64,000 bases of DNA from Pseudomonas plecoglossicida NBRC 103162 = DSM 15088 (GTDB lineage: Bacteria; Pseudomonadota; Gammaproteobacteria; Pseudomonadales; Pseudomonadaceae): contig NZ_BBIV01000013.1 in assembly GCF_000730665.1 (NCBI RefSeq), positions 102,598 to 166,597 on the forward strand. The letters run 5' to 3'. Below, in pieces: positions 1-11,538 of this stretch; the first letter of the stretch is position 1, and each line of letters opens with the position of its first letter. A model generated the notes under the pieces. It searched no databases and was not told where the DNA came from. It saw only the letters and a program-made list of their open reading frames with translations. Made by a program: the position numbers and the translations under genes.

Positions 1-3000
1 TGCAGGCCATCGATGTTGCCCAGTTCCCGCTCCAGCGCATCGATGTAGGCTGACGGCACGCTCGGCCCGGTATAGTCCCCAAGGTTATCCGTCGCTACGA
101 ACAATTCGCTGTGGTACTCGACTGCAGCGTCCCATTCCCTGGCCAGCGCGTCGAAATCATTCCTATGCAGGCGACGTAGCCAACTCTGCCAGAACCGCTG
201 CTCGCAGGCCCATTGGCTGAAAACGGTGCGATTCACATCCGACCTTACGGCGGCACCCAGACGGTCTACTGTCGCCGGGCTCAGGCGTGCCAGGTAGTCG
301 AACATGATCTGCTGCGGTTGCGGCGGCAGCCCGAGGGATTCGCGCAGATGCATGCGCGCATGCAGGGCCATCTCGATTTCGTCGATGTTGTAGTCGGGGT
401 CGGTCAGTGCGCCATCGTCCAGGTCATCGTCCGCATCCAGCGGTGGCGCGGCTTCACGCGCGGCATCGTCCGCCGCCTCTGCCAGCGCGCTGCGCCTGGC
501 CACGCGGGCGTTGTACAAGTCGCCCACGCGTTCGTCGAGGCGCTGCTGGCGCAGCAACCCGGCGGCGCTGTCCACGGCGACCTGTTCGCTGGCCGCGCTG
601 GCATCGGCGACGTTGATCGCGTCCCACAGCATCACGTCGGTTTCGATCTGCTGGAACAGCAGGCTGGCCTGGTCGACGCAGCCTTGGGTGGCATCGTTGA
701 TCGCCTCCATGACCTGTTCGTGCAGTTGCGCCCGGCCCCAGCCACCGCTGTCGGCTTCGCCAGGCGTGGCGCTGAGCGTACGCAGCACATGCTGCATGCG
801 GGCGCGCATGTGGGTCGGTTGGCTCAGGTAGTCCGCGGTCTGGTTCAGGCGCTCGAACAGTTGGTACAGCGGCTGCCAGGCGGGCTCGTTGGCGGTCAGC
901 GCCTGGTGCTCCAGCAGGTCGTCTGGCCAACCGATGTACCAAGGGTCTTCGGCGTCGCCGACACTGATCGCGGGCAAACCTGCGTCGGCCAGGCGCTGTT
1001 GCGCGTGCTCGCTGAACGGGTTGTTGTCGAAGTCGAAACTGGCACGCGGTTCGCCCCCATGCACCGCCTCGGCGAAGGCGCAACCTTGCAGGTCCGGCGC
1101 GTCGATGATCTGGTTTTCGCTGAGGTCCAGGCTCTGCAGTTGAAGTGGGCGTCGGTTCATCAGCTCGGCGAGGCCACTGGGCCATTGGCCAATGCCGGTT
1201 CGCTGCAGGTCCAGTGCCTGCAGGTGGTGCCAGCCGCTGACATCAGGGGCCATGTCGAGCGGGTTGTCACTCATGAACAGCGTGTGCAGGCGGTTCAGGC
1301 GGGCGAGGGCGGCGCGGCTTTGCTCGGTCAGGGTGGTGTCGTTGCCGGACATGCTCAGGTCGATCAATGACGGCCAGCGCTCCAGTGCCTGGAAGTGCTC
1401 GGTGGTGAGGTTCAGGCCATTGCTGTCGATGGCCAGGGTCGCCAGGGTCGGCAGGCTGGCCAGGCGATCGAGCGCTGCGACCGGAAGTGCCTGCAGGGTA
1501 TTGCTGAGGTTCAGGCGCAGCAGGTTGCTGCGTCCTGCCAACAGATCGAGGTTGCTGCCGTCGTCAAGGTCAAGGGCGTTGTTCGACAGATCCAGGCTTT
1601 GCAATTCGCCCATCCGCTCGATGGAGGACGGGATGTGCTCGAGCAGGTTGCACTCCAGGTCCAGTGCCTGAACGCTGGGGAAGTTGCCGAGAAACGGGTC
1701 CAGGCTGGCCAGGGATGATTCGTACAGGAACGTGATGCCCAACTGCCGCACATGGGGCATCGGCGCAGGCAGCGTGGGCAGGGCGCCGAGGTTGCGGCCA
1801 TCGAGTTCCAGGATCACATGCTCGATGCTGCTGGTCACGTTGGTCGACTCTCGGCGCCAGGCCATGCGCAAGCGCCTGGCTGCTTCGGCGCGGGCACTGC
1901 GTTGCACGATGAAGGCGCCGTTTTCAGCGACATAGGGCTCGTGAATCCACAGCTGCAGGGCGCTCTCAAGCTGCAGGTACTCGACCCTGAGGCGTTCGAG
2001 CAGTGCGCCGAACGATTGTTCACCGGCTTCCTGGATCAGGCGTTGACGCAAGACCACCCGGGCTTCTGGCTCGGTGGCAGGGAACAGTCGGTTGAACAGC
2101 TCGTCTTCGCTGATCCAGCCCTGGCCGCGGCCACTGAGCGGATAGCCAAGCTGGCCGCCCGGTAGGCGTCGTGGCAAGCGATACAGGGGGCGCACAGGTT
2201 GCATGCCCAGGTGGCGTGCCGCATTACTCCGGTCGGCGGTCAGGATGTCGAAAAGCGCATCGTTGAGCGCCTCGGGTTCATGGATCTGCAGGCCGAGCGA
2301 CAGGCGCTCGCTGTCGGGCAGCGCATTGAGGATCGCCTGGAAGATGTCCACCGGATCGGCCAGGGTTTCATTCCGTTCATTGCGTGGCTCATACCCTTTT
2401 TCATTGCGAATGAGCGTTTTCGTCGGCAACTGTTCATTGCCGCTGGCGTGTATCAGGCGACCGGATGACGATCCTTCGCGCAGCTCGACTCGCACGCTGC
2501 CTGTCCAGCCTGGCAGGTGCTCGAGGGCACCGAATACCAAGGCGTCACGATCAGCGGCCGGGCCGCTGCGCAGCTGCATCCGGGCCAGGGCGCGGTTGAG
2601 GCGGGCATCACGCAGGTACAGGCGTGCGGTTTCGGCCAGGCGCAGGGGCAGGCGCTGGGTGCGTTGCATCTGCTCAAGTTCCGCTGGACGCGCCTGGGCG
2701 AGTATTTCGGCCCGTACCCTTGCGCTGAGCGACGGGAAGTCCCGCGCCAGCAGATTGCCATTGGGTGCAACGGCCGGTGGCGGAGGGACCTGTCCCCCTA
2801 AGGCTTCCAGGCTATCGAACAACAATGCAGGGGCGGGTTCGCGGTCGACCATCACCCGTCGCAGTATCGCTTCGTCGTACCCGCTGCATTGCAACGCGCG
2901 CTGCAGCATCGGCTGGTCCATGCCCGTGGCGGTACTGGCCAGCCGCTGCAGCAGCTGGGCGCGATCCCAGTGCAGGGGGTGTTCATGGGCGAAGATCCAA

Positions 3001-4652
3001 GGCCCTGGTTCGATGCCCTGCAAGGTCGGGCGGATGCGATGCCCAGGGGTTGCAGCCAGGCGTCGACCGCCAGCAGGGGGCGTTTCCAGCAGGTAGCGCT
3101 GGCCCTGCATCTTCAGCCAGCGTTGTCCTTGCCCTTGATGCAGGCCGTCGGCACCTGCTGTCAGCGGGGGGGCCGACTCGCGCTGGAAGGGTGTCAGGTC
3201 GCCGTGCCAGAGTCGCGTGCCGACCTCGCTGTCGACCATGTGCCAGGCCTGCAATGGCCCGGCAGGCGCAACCAGCCCGGCGGCAGCGCCCAAGGCCGCG
3301 AACTGCGCCAGGCTTTCGACAACGCTGAACAGGTGGGCAATGGCCTCGTCACTGTCCTGCTCGTTGGCGGCGTGGACGCCTTCGAGGAATTCGTCGACGA
3401 TTTGTCCGCCGCCTACCACCAGCATCAACTCGGCCAGGCCGGGAACGAAGAAACTCGCCAGGTTCAGTACAGTCAGCCCGGTGCCCAGCCAGCTTTCGAG
3501 GCGTGCCATTTGAGCACGCGCGTCGAGCTGGCGGACCGGGACGGCCACGCTGGCAGCATCGACGAACTTGCGTTGCACCAGCGTCCGCGCCCGGGCCTTG
3601 AAGCAATCGCCTTTCCAGGGCGTCAGGGTGAGCGGCAGGCGCGCGTTCAGGTCGCGGGTTTCCTGCCATATGCCGTGGGGCGAGGGGAAGGCACGTTTGA
3701 GCCAACTGAAACGCTCACCCTTGTCCAGTACCGGTGGCGTGGCGTGCAGTTCGGCGTAGGGGTAATGCGGGTAGAGGCATTCGCGCAGGCGCTTGCTGAA
3801 TCCGGTCTGTTCGGCCAGTGGCACGTGGCGGCAGAAAAAAGCTCGAAAATCGTGATCGGCCAAACGCTGTGTCAGCGCGGTCTTCAGCGTCGCCAGGGAG
3901 TCGTACTGGCGCAGCGGGCCTTGCGGGTCGCCTGGCAGATAAAAGAGGCAGGGTTCGCTGGCGCTCGGCTGTTCCAGCTGGATCACCAGCGGGCCGTACA
4001 GAGGCGTGTCGAACAAGCTCACAAACGCACACTGCAAGGCGCGCGTACTGTAGGGCGTAGCCACGGCCGAGTGGTTCGCCAGCGCCGCTGTAGCGAGTGC
4101 TTCGCCGCGGCTGTCGATGTGGCCACGCAGCTTCGCCAAGGCAGTCTCGGCGCGCAAACTGGCACGATCCTGGGCCGCGAGCAATGCACGAAACGCGTCG
4201 TTGTCGACCACATCACCCAGGTGAAAACGGTATCGCTGGCCCAGGTCAAGGTTTCGCACGCCTTTGATGAAGGTCGAGGTATCCAGCGCCAGCGGGCTGT
4301 AATCCGCTGCGAGCAGCTTGATCTGGCCGTCGGAGGAGAAATTCTGCAGGGCAGCTTCCAGCATGGACAGGTGCTTCAAGCGCGGATCTTCATTGAACAG
4401 TACCCGTGCCTGAAGCAGTGTCGCCGCCGGTGTATCCGGGAACCAGTGGGCAAGCGCCTGTTTCAGCAACGGACGGCAGAAGGCATCGACCGCTTGCAAC
4501 GGCGCGAAGGCCCGTTTCAGGCGCTGTGTCTGGCGCTGACTGTCACGGATCAGCAGCGCCAGTTCGGCGCGCTGTGCCGGGGTGGCCTGGTGCAGCCACT
4601 GCGGGATCTGACGCTGGATCAGCGCGAGATGGGAGTGAAGGGCATGGGTCAT
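1..4652 (-). CDS. LRR / NEL-type E3 ubiquitin ligase toxin with dermonecrotic-toxin-like N-terminus, 3' end outside the window
   Basis: One minus-strand reading frame stays open from the ATG at 4652 to the window edge, giving at least 1550 residues; no stop lies inside the window. The start follows AGGAG. Residues about 960-1185 carry leucine-rich repeats (LDLSNNALDL, LDLSENQIID). After them comes a NEL-like domain: the C-x-D active-site motif (GCVDQA, Cys1325, codon 678-680) and a DEIEMALHARMHLRESLGL segment. In IpaH/SspH-type NEL ligases this cysteine accepts ubiquitin from E2 and passes it to host proteins. The N-terminal 900 residues resemble the large helical region called DUF6543 or dermonecrotic toxin domain in Pseudomonas proteins; this part is recognised by type, not by motif. 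The plus strand is full of spurious overlapping ORFs here. The product is probably an effector or toxin acting in eukaryotic cells; delivery route and target are unknown. No secretion gene lies nearby. Confidence 0.85.
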   Translation of the reverse strand, partial: MTHALHSHLALIQRQIPQWLHQATPAQRAELALLIRDSQRQTQRLKRAFAPLQAVDAFCRPLLKQALAHWFPDTPAATLLQARVLFNEDPRLKHLSMLEAALQNFSSDGQIKLLAADYSPLALDTSTFIKGVRNLDLGQRYRFHLGDVVDNDAFRALLAAQDRASLRAETALAKLRGHIDSRGEALATAALANHSAVATPYSTRALQCAFVSLFDTPLYGPLVIQLEQPSASEPCLFYLPGDPQGPLRQYDSLATLKTALTQRLADHDFRAFFCRHVPLAEQTGFSKRLRECLYPHYPYAELHATPPVLDKGERFSWLKRAFPSPHGIWQETRDLNARLPLTLTPWKGDCFKARARTLVQRKFVDAASVAVPVRQLDARAQMARLESWLGTGLTVLNLASFFVPGLAELMLVVGGGQIVDEFLEGVHAANEQDSDEAIAHLFSVVESLAQFAALGAAAGLVAPAGPLQAWHMVDSEVGTRLWHGDLTPFQRESAPPLTAGADGLHQGQGQRWLKMQGQRYLLETPPAGGRRLAATPGHRIRPTLQGIEPGPWIFAHEHPLHWDRAQLLQRLASTATGMDQPMLQRALQCSGYDEAILRRVMVDREPAPALLFDSLEALGGQVPPPPAVAPNGNLLARDFPSLSARVRAEILAQARPAELEQMQRTQRLPLRLAETARLYLRDARLNRALARMQLRSGPAADRDALVFGALEHLPGWTGSVRVELREGSSSGRLIHASGNEQLPTKTLIRNEKGYEPRNERNETLADPVDIFQAILNALPDSERLSLGLQIHEPEALNDALFDILTADRSNAARHLGMQPVRPLYRLPRRLPGGQLGYPLSGRGQGWISEDELFNRLFPATEPEARVVLRQRLIQEAGEQSFGALLERLRVEYLQLESALQLWIHEPYVAENGAFIVQRSARAEAARRLRMAWRRESTNVTSSIEHVILELDGRNLGALPTLPAPMPHVRQLGITFLYESSLASLDPFLGNFPSVQALDLECNLLEHIPSSIERMGELQSLDLSNNALDLDDGSNLDLLAGRSNLLRLNLSNTLQALPVAALDRLASLPTLATLAIDSNGLNLTTEHFQALERWPSLIDLSMSGNDTTLTEQSRAALARLNRLHTLFMSDNPLDMAPDVSGWHHLQALDLQRTGIGQWPSGLAELMNRRPLQLQSLDLSENQIIDAPDLQGCAFAEAVHGGEPRASFDFDNNPFSEHAQQRLADAGLPAISVGDAEDPWYIGWPDDLLEHQALTANEPAWQPLYQLFERLNQTADYLSQPTHMRARMQHVLRTLSATPGEADSGGWGRAQLHEQVMEAINDATQGCVDQASLLFQQIETDVMLWDAINVADASAASEQVAVDSAAGLLRQQRLDERVGDLYNARVARRSALAEAADDAAREAAPPLDADDDLDDGALTDPDYNIDEIEMALHARMHLRESLGLPPQPQQIMFDYLARLSPATVDRLGAAVRSDVNRTVFSQWACEQRFWQSWLRRLHRNDFDALAREWDAAVEYHSELFVATDNLGDYTGPSVPSAYIDALERELGNIDGL

Positions 4653-4721
4653 CGCAGGCTCCTGCTGGGGGGGAGCAGGAAGGCTAGCGACGCGCTGTAC
4701 AGGCAGGCGGGTAGATAGACA

Positions 4722-5213
4722 CTACCCGGTCACAGTTCCTGCGCTGCTTTTCACCACCGCCAGTTCCGGGTGGGCGACCAGCTTGTCGATGTGCAGCGCC
4801 TCGGTGTTCATCCAGCTTTCACTGAGCACCCGGTAGTGCTCCAGGTCACGGCAGTGCAGGCGCAGGCTGTAGTCGAAGTGGCCGCTGATCAACTGGCATT
4901 CATGAACGTCGGGGCAGGCGCGCATGGTGGCCTCGAAGGCTTTCTGCGCGGCGCGCCCGCTTTGGTTGGACAGTGCCACCAGCACCAGCAGGGAAAGGCC
5001 TGGGGCGATCTTCTGCTGATCGATGATCGCGCCGTAGCCGCGAATCACACCGCGTCGTTCCAGCTTGCGCACGCGTTCCAGGCACGGGCGTGGGGTGAGG
5101 TGGACCAGACTGGAAAGCTTTTCGAAGGTGATGCGGCCGTCAACGCGCAGCACGTTGATGATGGCTTCGTCGATGCGGTCCAGCGGTGGGAGAGGGGTGT
5201 CCTTGGTGTCCAT
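4722..5213 (-). CDS. Lrp/AsnC family transcriptional regulator
   Basis: A 163-residue protein of usual Lrp/AsnC length. Residues about 11-70 form the winged helix-turn-helix (LDRIDEAIINVLRVDGRITF, then LTPRPCLERVRKLERRGVI). Residues about 75-155 form the RAM/ligand-binding alpha-beta domain (PGLSLLVLVAL, CQLISGHFDYSLRLHCRDLEHY). Such proteins are octameric or dimeric DNA-binding regulators that sense amino acids. The ornithine cyclodeaminase gene lies 79 bp upstream on the same strand, so this is probably its local regulator, likely for ornithine, arginine or proline use. The ligand is an inference. Confidence 0.9.
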   Translation of the reverse strand: MDTKDTPLPPLDRIDEAIINVLRVDGRITFEKLSSLVHLTPRPCLERVRKLERRGVIRGYGAIIDQQKIAPGLSLLVLVALSNQSGRAAQKAFEATMRACPDVHECQLISGHFDYSLRLHCRDLEHYRVLSESWMNTEALHIDKLVAHPELAVVKSSAGTVTG

Positions 5214-5292
5214 GCGCGTGGCTTCTTTGTCGAAGGGGCATGGACAGGGTAGGCGTTATGGGGCTGCCGTGCAGCAGCCCCGGGTCAATCGA

Positions 5293-6357
5293 TCAGGCAC
5301 AGGCAGAGTCGGCCTTGGGTTTGGCGCGGATTTCCACCACCTTGGGTTGCAACAGCGCGTACAGGTCCTTCGGGTTCTCGAGCGAAGGCACCAGTGCGAT
5401 GCCCTGGCCGATTTTCAGGGCCCGCGCGGTATCCAGCACGTAGCGCAGCGCCGAGTAGTCCTCCAGGGCGAAACCGACCGAGTCGAACAGGGTCACTTGC
5501 GCGGCGTTCTCGCGACCGGGAGCGGTGCCTGCGAGCACTTGCCAGAACTCGGTCACCGGTGAGTCGGCCGGCATTTGCTGGATCTCGCCTTCGACCCGGC
5601 TTTGCGGTTCGTACTCGACGATCACCCGGGCCCGATCGACGATGTCGCGGTGCAGTTCGGTCTTGCCGGGGCAGTCGCCACCCACGGCGTTCAGGTGCAT
5701 GCCGGGCTCGATCATGTCCGGGGTCAGGATCGTGGCATAGGCCTTGTCGGCGGTGACCGTGGTGACAATGTCGGCGCCGCGGACCGCTTCGGCCACCGAA
5801 CTGGCGACGGTCAGCTTCAGCCCAGGGCGGCCGGCCAGGTTGGCGACCAGTTTCGCCGTGGCTTTGGGGTCGATGTCGTACAGGCGGATTTCATCGATGT
5901 CCAGCAGGGTCTTGAAGGCGATGGCCTGGAACTCGCTTTGCGAGCCATTGCCGATCAGCGCCATGCTGCGGCTGTCCTCGCGTGCCAGGTAGCGGGCGGC
6001 CAGGGCCGAGGTGGCCGCGGTACGGATCGCCGTGGTCAGGGTCATTTCGCTGAGCAGCAGCGGCGCACCGGAGGCGACATCGCTCAAGGCGCCGAACGCC
6101 ATGACCGTGGGCAGGCCGAGGCGGGTGTTCTTCGGGTGGCCGTTGACGTACTTGAAGGCGTACAGGCCGGCATCGGCAACCGGCATCAGCTCGATCACAC
6201 CGTCAGGGGAGTGGTTGGCCACCCGCGCGCACTTCTCGAAGGCCTGCCAGCGCAGGTAGTCCTGGCGGATGTACTCGGCCATTTCCACCAGGCAGGTGGC
6301 CAGGCCCTTGCGGTTGACCAGGCGGGCGAGGTCTTGCACATCGATATAGCGGGTCAT
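5293..6357 (-). CDS. Ornithine cyclodeaminase family protein
   Basis: A 354-residue protein of the ornithine cyclodeaminase / mu-crystallin family, which converts L-ornithine to L-proline and ammonia with bound NAD. The Rossmann segment is visible as ALIGNGSQSEFQ followed by EIRLYDIDPKA. The family stretch around HLNAVGGDCPGKTEL, containing the catalytic Asp region, is also present. The frame stays open to 6426, but the start at 6357 (MTRYIDVQDL) is chosen because it follows GGGAG and matches the family N-terminus. It is probably transcribed with the downstream Lrp/AsnC gene. Related family members act on other amino or imino acids, so the substrate is likely but not proven. Confidence 0.88.
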   Translation of the reverse strand: MTRYIDVQDLARLVNRKGLATCLVEMAEYIRQDYLRWQAFEKCARVANHSPDGVIELMPVADAGLYAFKYVNGHPKNTRLGLPTVMAFGALSDVASGAPLLLSEMTLTTAIRTAATSALAARYLAREDSRSMALIGNGSQSEFQAIAFKTLLDIDEIRLYDIDPKATAKLVANLAGRPGLKLTVASSVAEAVRGADIVTTVTADKAYATILTPDMIEPGMHLNAVGGDCPGKTELHRDIVDRARVIVEYEPQSRVEGEIQQMPADSPVTEFWQVLAGTAPGRENAAQVTLFDSVGFALEDYSALRYVLDTARALKIGQGIALVPSLENPKDLYALLQPKVVEIRAKPKADSACA

Positions 6358-6509
6358 GGCAGTCTCCCTGCAGCAGCGCTTCCAGAAATGGGCGTAGGTC
6401 CATTGTCGCGCGGGCCAGGGGCACATGCTGGCTGAAGCAGGGTCGGCGCCCAGCGGGACCGGCTGATTTCAGGCGCGTGGCAGCCGAATCGGCTGTGAGG
6501 GCTCTGCCA

Positions 6510-8261
6510 TCACTGTTCGCGCAGTCGCTTGTACAGGGTGGTGCGGCTGATACCGAGTTCGCGGGCGACGGCCGAGAGATTGCCATTGGCCTTGTTCAGT
6601 CGGGTCTGCAGGTCGTCGTCGGACGCTTCAGGGGGCAGTGCGAGGGCCCCCCGCGCCTCGGCCAGAAAGGCGCTCGGCAGGTGATCTACGCTGATCGGCC
6701 CGGCGCCTGCCAAGGCCAGTGCCACCTGCATCACGCTGACCAGTTCGCGCACATTGCCGGGCCAGGGGTGGTGATCGAGCAGCTCGAGGATGGCCTGCGG
6801 CAGCCGTTCCGGCTGCCCGGCGTCGCGGTGGCGGGCATGCACCTGTTCGATCAGCTGGCGCCGGTCGCTGCGTTCGCGCAGCGCTGGCACGACCACCGCC
6901 ATGGCGGCGATGCGGTAGTAGAGGTCCTGGCGAAAGCGCCCGGCGCGTACCTCTTCGGCCAGATCGCGGTTGCTCGCCGAGACCACGCGGATATCCACCG
7001 CCACCGGCTCGCCACTGCCCAGCGGCTGGATGCTGCGCGCCTGCAACACGCGCAACAGGCGGGCCTGGGTGGGCAGTGGCATGTCGCCGATCTCGTCGAG
7101 GAACAGGATGCCCTGGTCGGCCTTGCGGATCAGGCCAGGGTTGCCCTTGTGGTGAGCGCCGGTGAAGGCGCCTTTGTCGTAGCCGAACAACTCGGATTCC
7201 ACCAGTTCCGCAGGGATGGCGGCGCAGTTGACCGCGATCAGCGGCTGGCCGGCGCGGCTGCTGGCGCGGTGCAGGGTCTCGACGAACAGCTCTTTGCCGA
7301 CGCCGGTCTCACCCTGGACCAACAGGGGAATGTCTTTTTCCAGCAACAGGCTGGCTTGGGCCAGGGCTTTTTCAAGGCGTGGGTCGCTGCCAGGCGAGGG
7401 GGTGCGCGGCGGGCTCTGGCGGGGTTGCCACTGGCAGTGGAAGCGGTTGCGCCCAGCCGCTTGCAGGGCGAAGGCCTGGCGTTGGGGCCGGGCGAGCAGC
7501 TGCTGCAGCGGAATCTGGAACAGCTGTTCGAGGTTCTGCCCGCGCGGGTCGCCACCCAGCAGGCTGTCGGCCCGGTGATTGGCGGCGAGTACCTGGCCGC
7601 GTTCATCGAAGACCAGCAGCCCGGCCCAAGGACTGTCCAGATTGTCGGGAGCGCTGTTGAACAGCAGTTGCGCGTGGCGGCCTGCGTACTGCGCGAGAAT
7701 CAGGCGGTTTTCAAGGCTCTGGCCCATCATGCGCACAAGGCCCAGGGTCTGGGTGGCTGGCAGGTAGCCGTCGCTCGCCACATCGAGTACCCCGACCAGC
7801 TGCCGCTCGTGATCGAACAGCGGCGCTGCGGCGCTGGCAAGGTAACGGTTCTGGCGCAGGAAGTGCTCGTCCTGGCCGACATGGATCGGCTCGGCACAGA
7901 CCAGCGCCGTACCGAGGGCGTTGGTGCCCACGCCCCGTTCGTGCCAATGGGCCCCGGCACTGAAACCGTGTTGCTGGCGTGGCTCGACGAAGCGTCGCGA
8001 GCCCCAGGTGTCGAGCAGGCAGCCGCTGGCGTCGGCCAGCATCACCAGGTAGCTGGCATTGCCAAGCAGGTGCGCGTACTGCGGCAGCACGTCGTCGCGG
8101 GTCAGGCGCAGCAACGTCTGGCGCCGCTCCAGCAGGGCATCGAGTTCAGTGCGGGTGAGGCAGTCGAAGTCCGGCGGGCTCTGCGGCTGCAGGCCGTGTT
8201 CGCGACAGCGGGCCCAGGAGGCCTGGATCAGTTGGGCGTGGGTCGAAGCGGATGTGGCCAT
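6510..8261 (-). CDS. Sigma-54-dependent activator, AcoR-like (GAF - AAA+ - Fis)
   Basis: A 583-residue enhancer-binding protein. The N-terminal 200 residues look like the AcoR-type GAF sensor region (HERGVGTNALGTALV). A PAS-like stretch follows (LLVFDERGQVLAANHRADSL). The AAA+ domain starts near residue 300, with Walker A GETGVGKE (about 315), the sigma-54 contact loop GAFTGA (about 367) and Walker B ILFLDEIGDM. The C-terminus is a Fis-type helix-turn-helix (LSAVARELGISRTTLYKRL). It is divergent from an ABC importer operon with a 222-bp gap that holds a sigma-54 promoter and repeated GTTCA motifs, so it very probably activates that operon. The inducer is unknown; AcoR relatives respond to small alcohols, ketones or polyols. 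Confidence 0.93.
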   Translation of the reverse strand: MATSASTHAQLIQASWARCREHGLQPQSPPDFDCLTRTELDALLERRQTLLRLTRDDVLPQYAHLLGNASYLVMLADASGCLLDTWGSRRFVEPRQQHGFSAGAHWHERGVGTNALGTALVCAEPIHVGQDEHFLRQNRYLASAAAPLFDHERQLVGVLDVASDGYLPATQTLGLVRMMGQSLENRLILAQYAGRHAQLLFNSAPDNLDSPWAGLLVFDERGQVLAANHRADSLLGGDPRGQNLEQLFQIPLQQLLARPQRQAFALQAAGRNRFHCQWQPRQSPPRTPSPGSDPRLEKALAQASLLLEKDIPLLVQGETGVGKELFVETLHRASSRAGQPLIAVNCAAIPAELVESELFGYDKGAFTGAHHKGNPGLIRKADQGILFLDEIGDMPLPTQARLLRVLQARSIQPLGSGEPVAVDIRVVSASNRDLAEEVRAGRFRQDLYYRIAAMAVVVPALRERSDRRQLIEQVHARHRDAGQPERLPQAILELLDHHPWPGNVRELVSVMQVALALAGAGPISVDHLPSAFLAEARGALALPPEASDDDLQTRLNKANGNLSAVARELGISRTTLYKRLREQ

Positions 8262-8300
8262 GGGCCCGTCCTGTGTGATTGTTGTTATCGGCCGACCGCA

Positions 8301-8368
8301 GTTCAGTGTCGTTCACGGTTGTTCAATGTCAAACCCGCTAGTGTTCAGTTGTTCAGCGAAACTGTTCA
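8301..8368 (+). promoter_or_regulatory. Cluster of six GTTCA motifs, probable activator-binding (enhancer) region
   Basis: GTTCA occurs at 8301, 8311, 8321, 8343, 8351 and 8364. The first three are exactly 10 bp apart, so they face the same side of the helix. The last sits inside ACTGTTCAGT, an inverted repeat with a 2-base centre. The cluster lies 65-130 bp upstream of the sigma-54 promoter, the usual place for enhancer-binding protein sites. Binding by the adjacent AcoR-like regulator is inferred. Confidence 0.55.
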
Positions 8369-8432
8369 GTTGCGAACCGTTGTTGGTCGACCGGCGTCGG
8401 CAAAGGCGCGTGCCAGAGCCAAAGGGGGAAGC

Positions 8433-8448
8433 TGGCATGGAACTGGCT
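8433..8448 (+). promoter_or_regulatory. Sigma-54 promoter for the ABC importer operon
   Basis: The sequence TGGCATGGAACTGGCT matches the sigma-54 consensus TGGCACG-N4-TTGCW with two mismatches. It keeps the essential GG (-24) and GC (-12) at the correct 10-bp separation. It lies 36 bp before the first ATPase gene and opposite a sigma-54 activator gene. Confidence 0.7.
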
Positions 8449-8483
8449 CTGTGTGACGGACAACAATCACAAAGGTCGCAGCC

Positions 8484-9577
<1,094 letters not shown>

Positions 9578-9578
<1 letters not shown>

Positions 9579-10671
9579 TGGCCGAGATCCGCCTGCGCCA
9601 ACTGGCCCACAGCTACAGCCGCCAGCCCACCGGCGAGGCGGACTATGCCCTGCATGCCCTTGACCATGTGTGGGAGCAGGGCGGTGCCTATGCCTTGCTG
9701 GGGCCTTCGGGGTGCGGCAAGTCGACCCTGCTGAACATCATTTCCGGCCTGCTCACGCCTTCCCATGGCCAGGTGCTGTTCGATGGCGAGCCGGTCAATG
9801 ACCTGCCGCCACAGCAGCGCAACATTGCCCAGGTGTTCCAGTTCCCGGTGGTGTACGACACCATGACGGTGTTCGACAACCTGGCGTTCCCCTTGCGCAA
9901 CCAGGGCCTGGCGCAGGAGCGGGTGCGCAGCCGGGTCGAGGAAATCGCTGAGGTACTCGACCTGTCGGCGGTACTTCAGAAGAAAGCGAGAAATCTCAGC
10001 GCCGACGAAAAACAGAAAGTGTCCATGGGCCGTGGGCTGGTACGCGATGACGTCTCGGCGATTCTCTTCGACGAGCCGCTGACGGTGATCGATCCGCACC
10101 TGAAATGGAAGCTGCGGCGCAAGCTCAAGCAGATCCATGAGCAGTTCAACATCACCATGATCTACGTCACCCACGATCAGCTGGAGGCTTCCACCTTCGC
10201 CGACAAGATCGCGGTGATGCACGGTGGCCGCATCGTCCAGTTCGGCACCCCGCGCGAACTGTTCGAGCGGCCCCGGCATACGTTCGTCGGCTACTTCATC
10301 GGCAGCCCCGGGATGAACCTTGTCGACGTGCATGCCGAGGCGGATGGCGTGAGCTTCGGTGATGTTCACCTGACCTTGTCGCCAGGGCTGCGCGAGCGCC
10401 TGGCCGCAACGGGCGGCGGGCGCCTGCAGGTCGGGATTCGCCCCGAGTTCGTGCAGCTGTGGGACAGCCCGTTCGACGAGGCCCATGCGGCGCAGGTGCT
10501 GGACGTCGAGGACCTGGGCACCTACCGCATCGTCACCCTCGCGCTGGGCGGTGCGACGCTCAAGGCCCGCCTGGGCGAGGACCGGCCATTGCCCGCGGCA
10601 CAGGCCTGGGTCAGCCTGCCGGCGGCGTGGCTGATGCTGTACGTGGACGATGTGCTGCTGGAGGTCGGCCC

Positions 10672-10675
<4 letters not shown>
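9578..10675 (+). CDS. ABC importer ATPase 2, GlpT-like (degenerate signature)
   Basis: A 365-residue ABC ATPase. The frame is open from 9155, but the ATG at 9578 follows AGGAG and overlaps the previous stop. Walker A GPSGCGKST (42-50), Walker B AILFDEP and the H-loop VYVTHD-type His199 are all canonical. The signature is LSADE (140-144) rather than LSGGQ. A TOBE/OB domain follows. Paired with ATPase 1, the good Walker A here faces the good LSGGQ there, and the two degenerate elements face each other. The stop overlaps the start of the permease gene (ATGA). By cluster similarity to GlpSTPQUV the substrate may be glycerol or another small polyol; this is an inference. Confidence 0.9.
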
Positions 10676-11535
<860 letters not shown>

Positions 11536-11538
11536 GCC

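Noticed and set aside
213..4718. Several long plus-strand ORFs (for example 213-1370 and 2889-4718)
   Set aside because: They lie antisense to the continuous toxin frame, show no family motifs, and arise from high GC at third codon positions.
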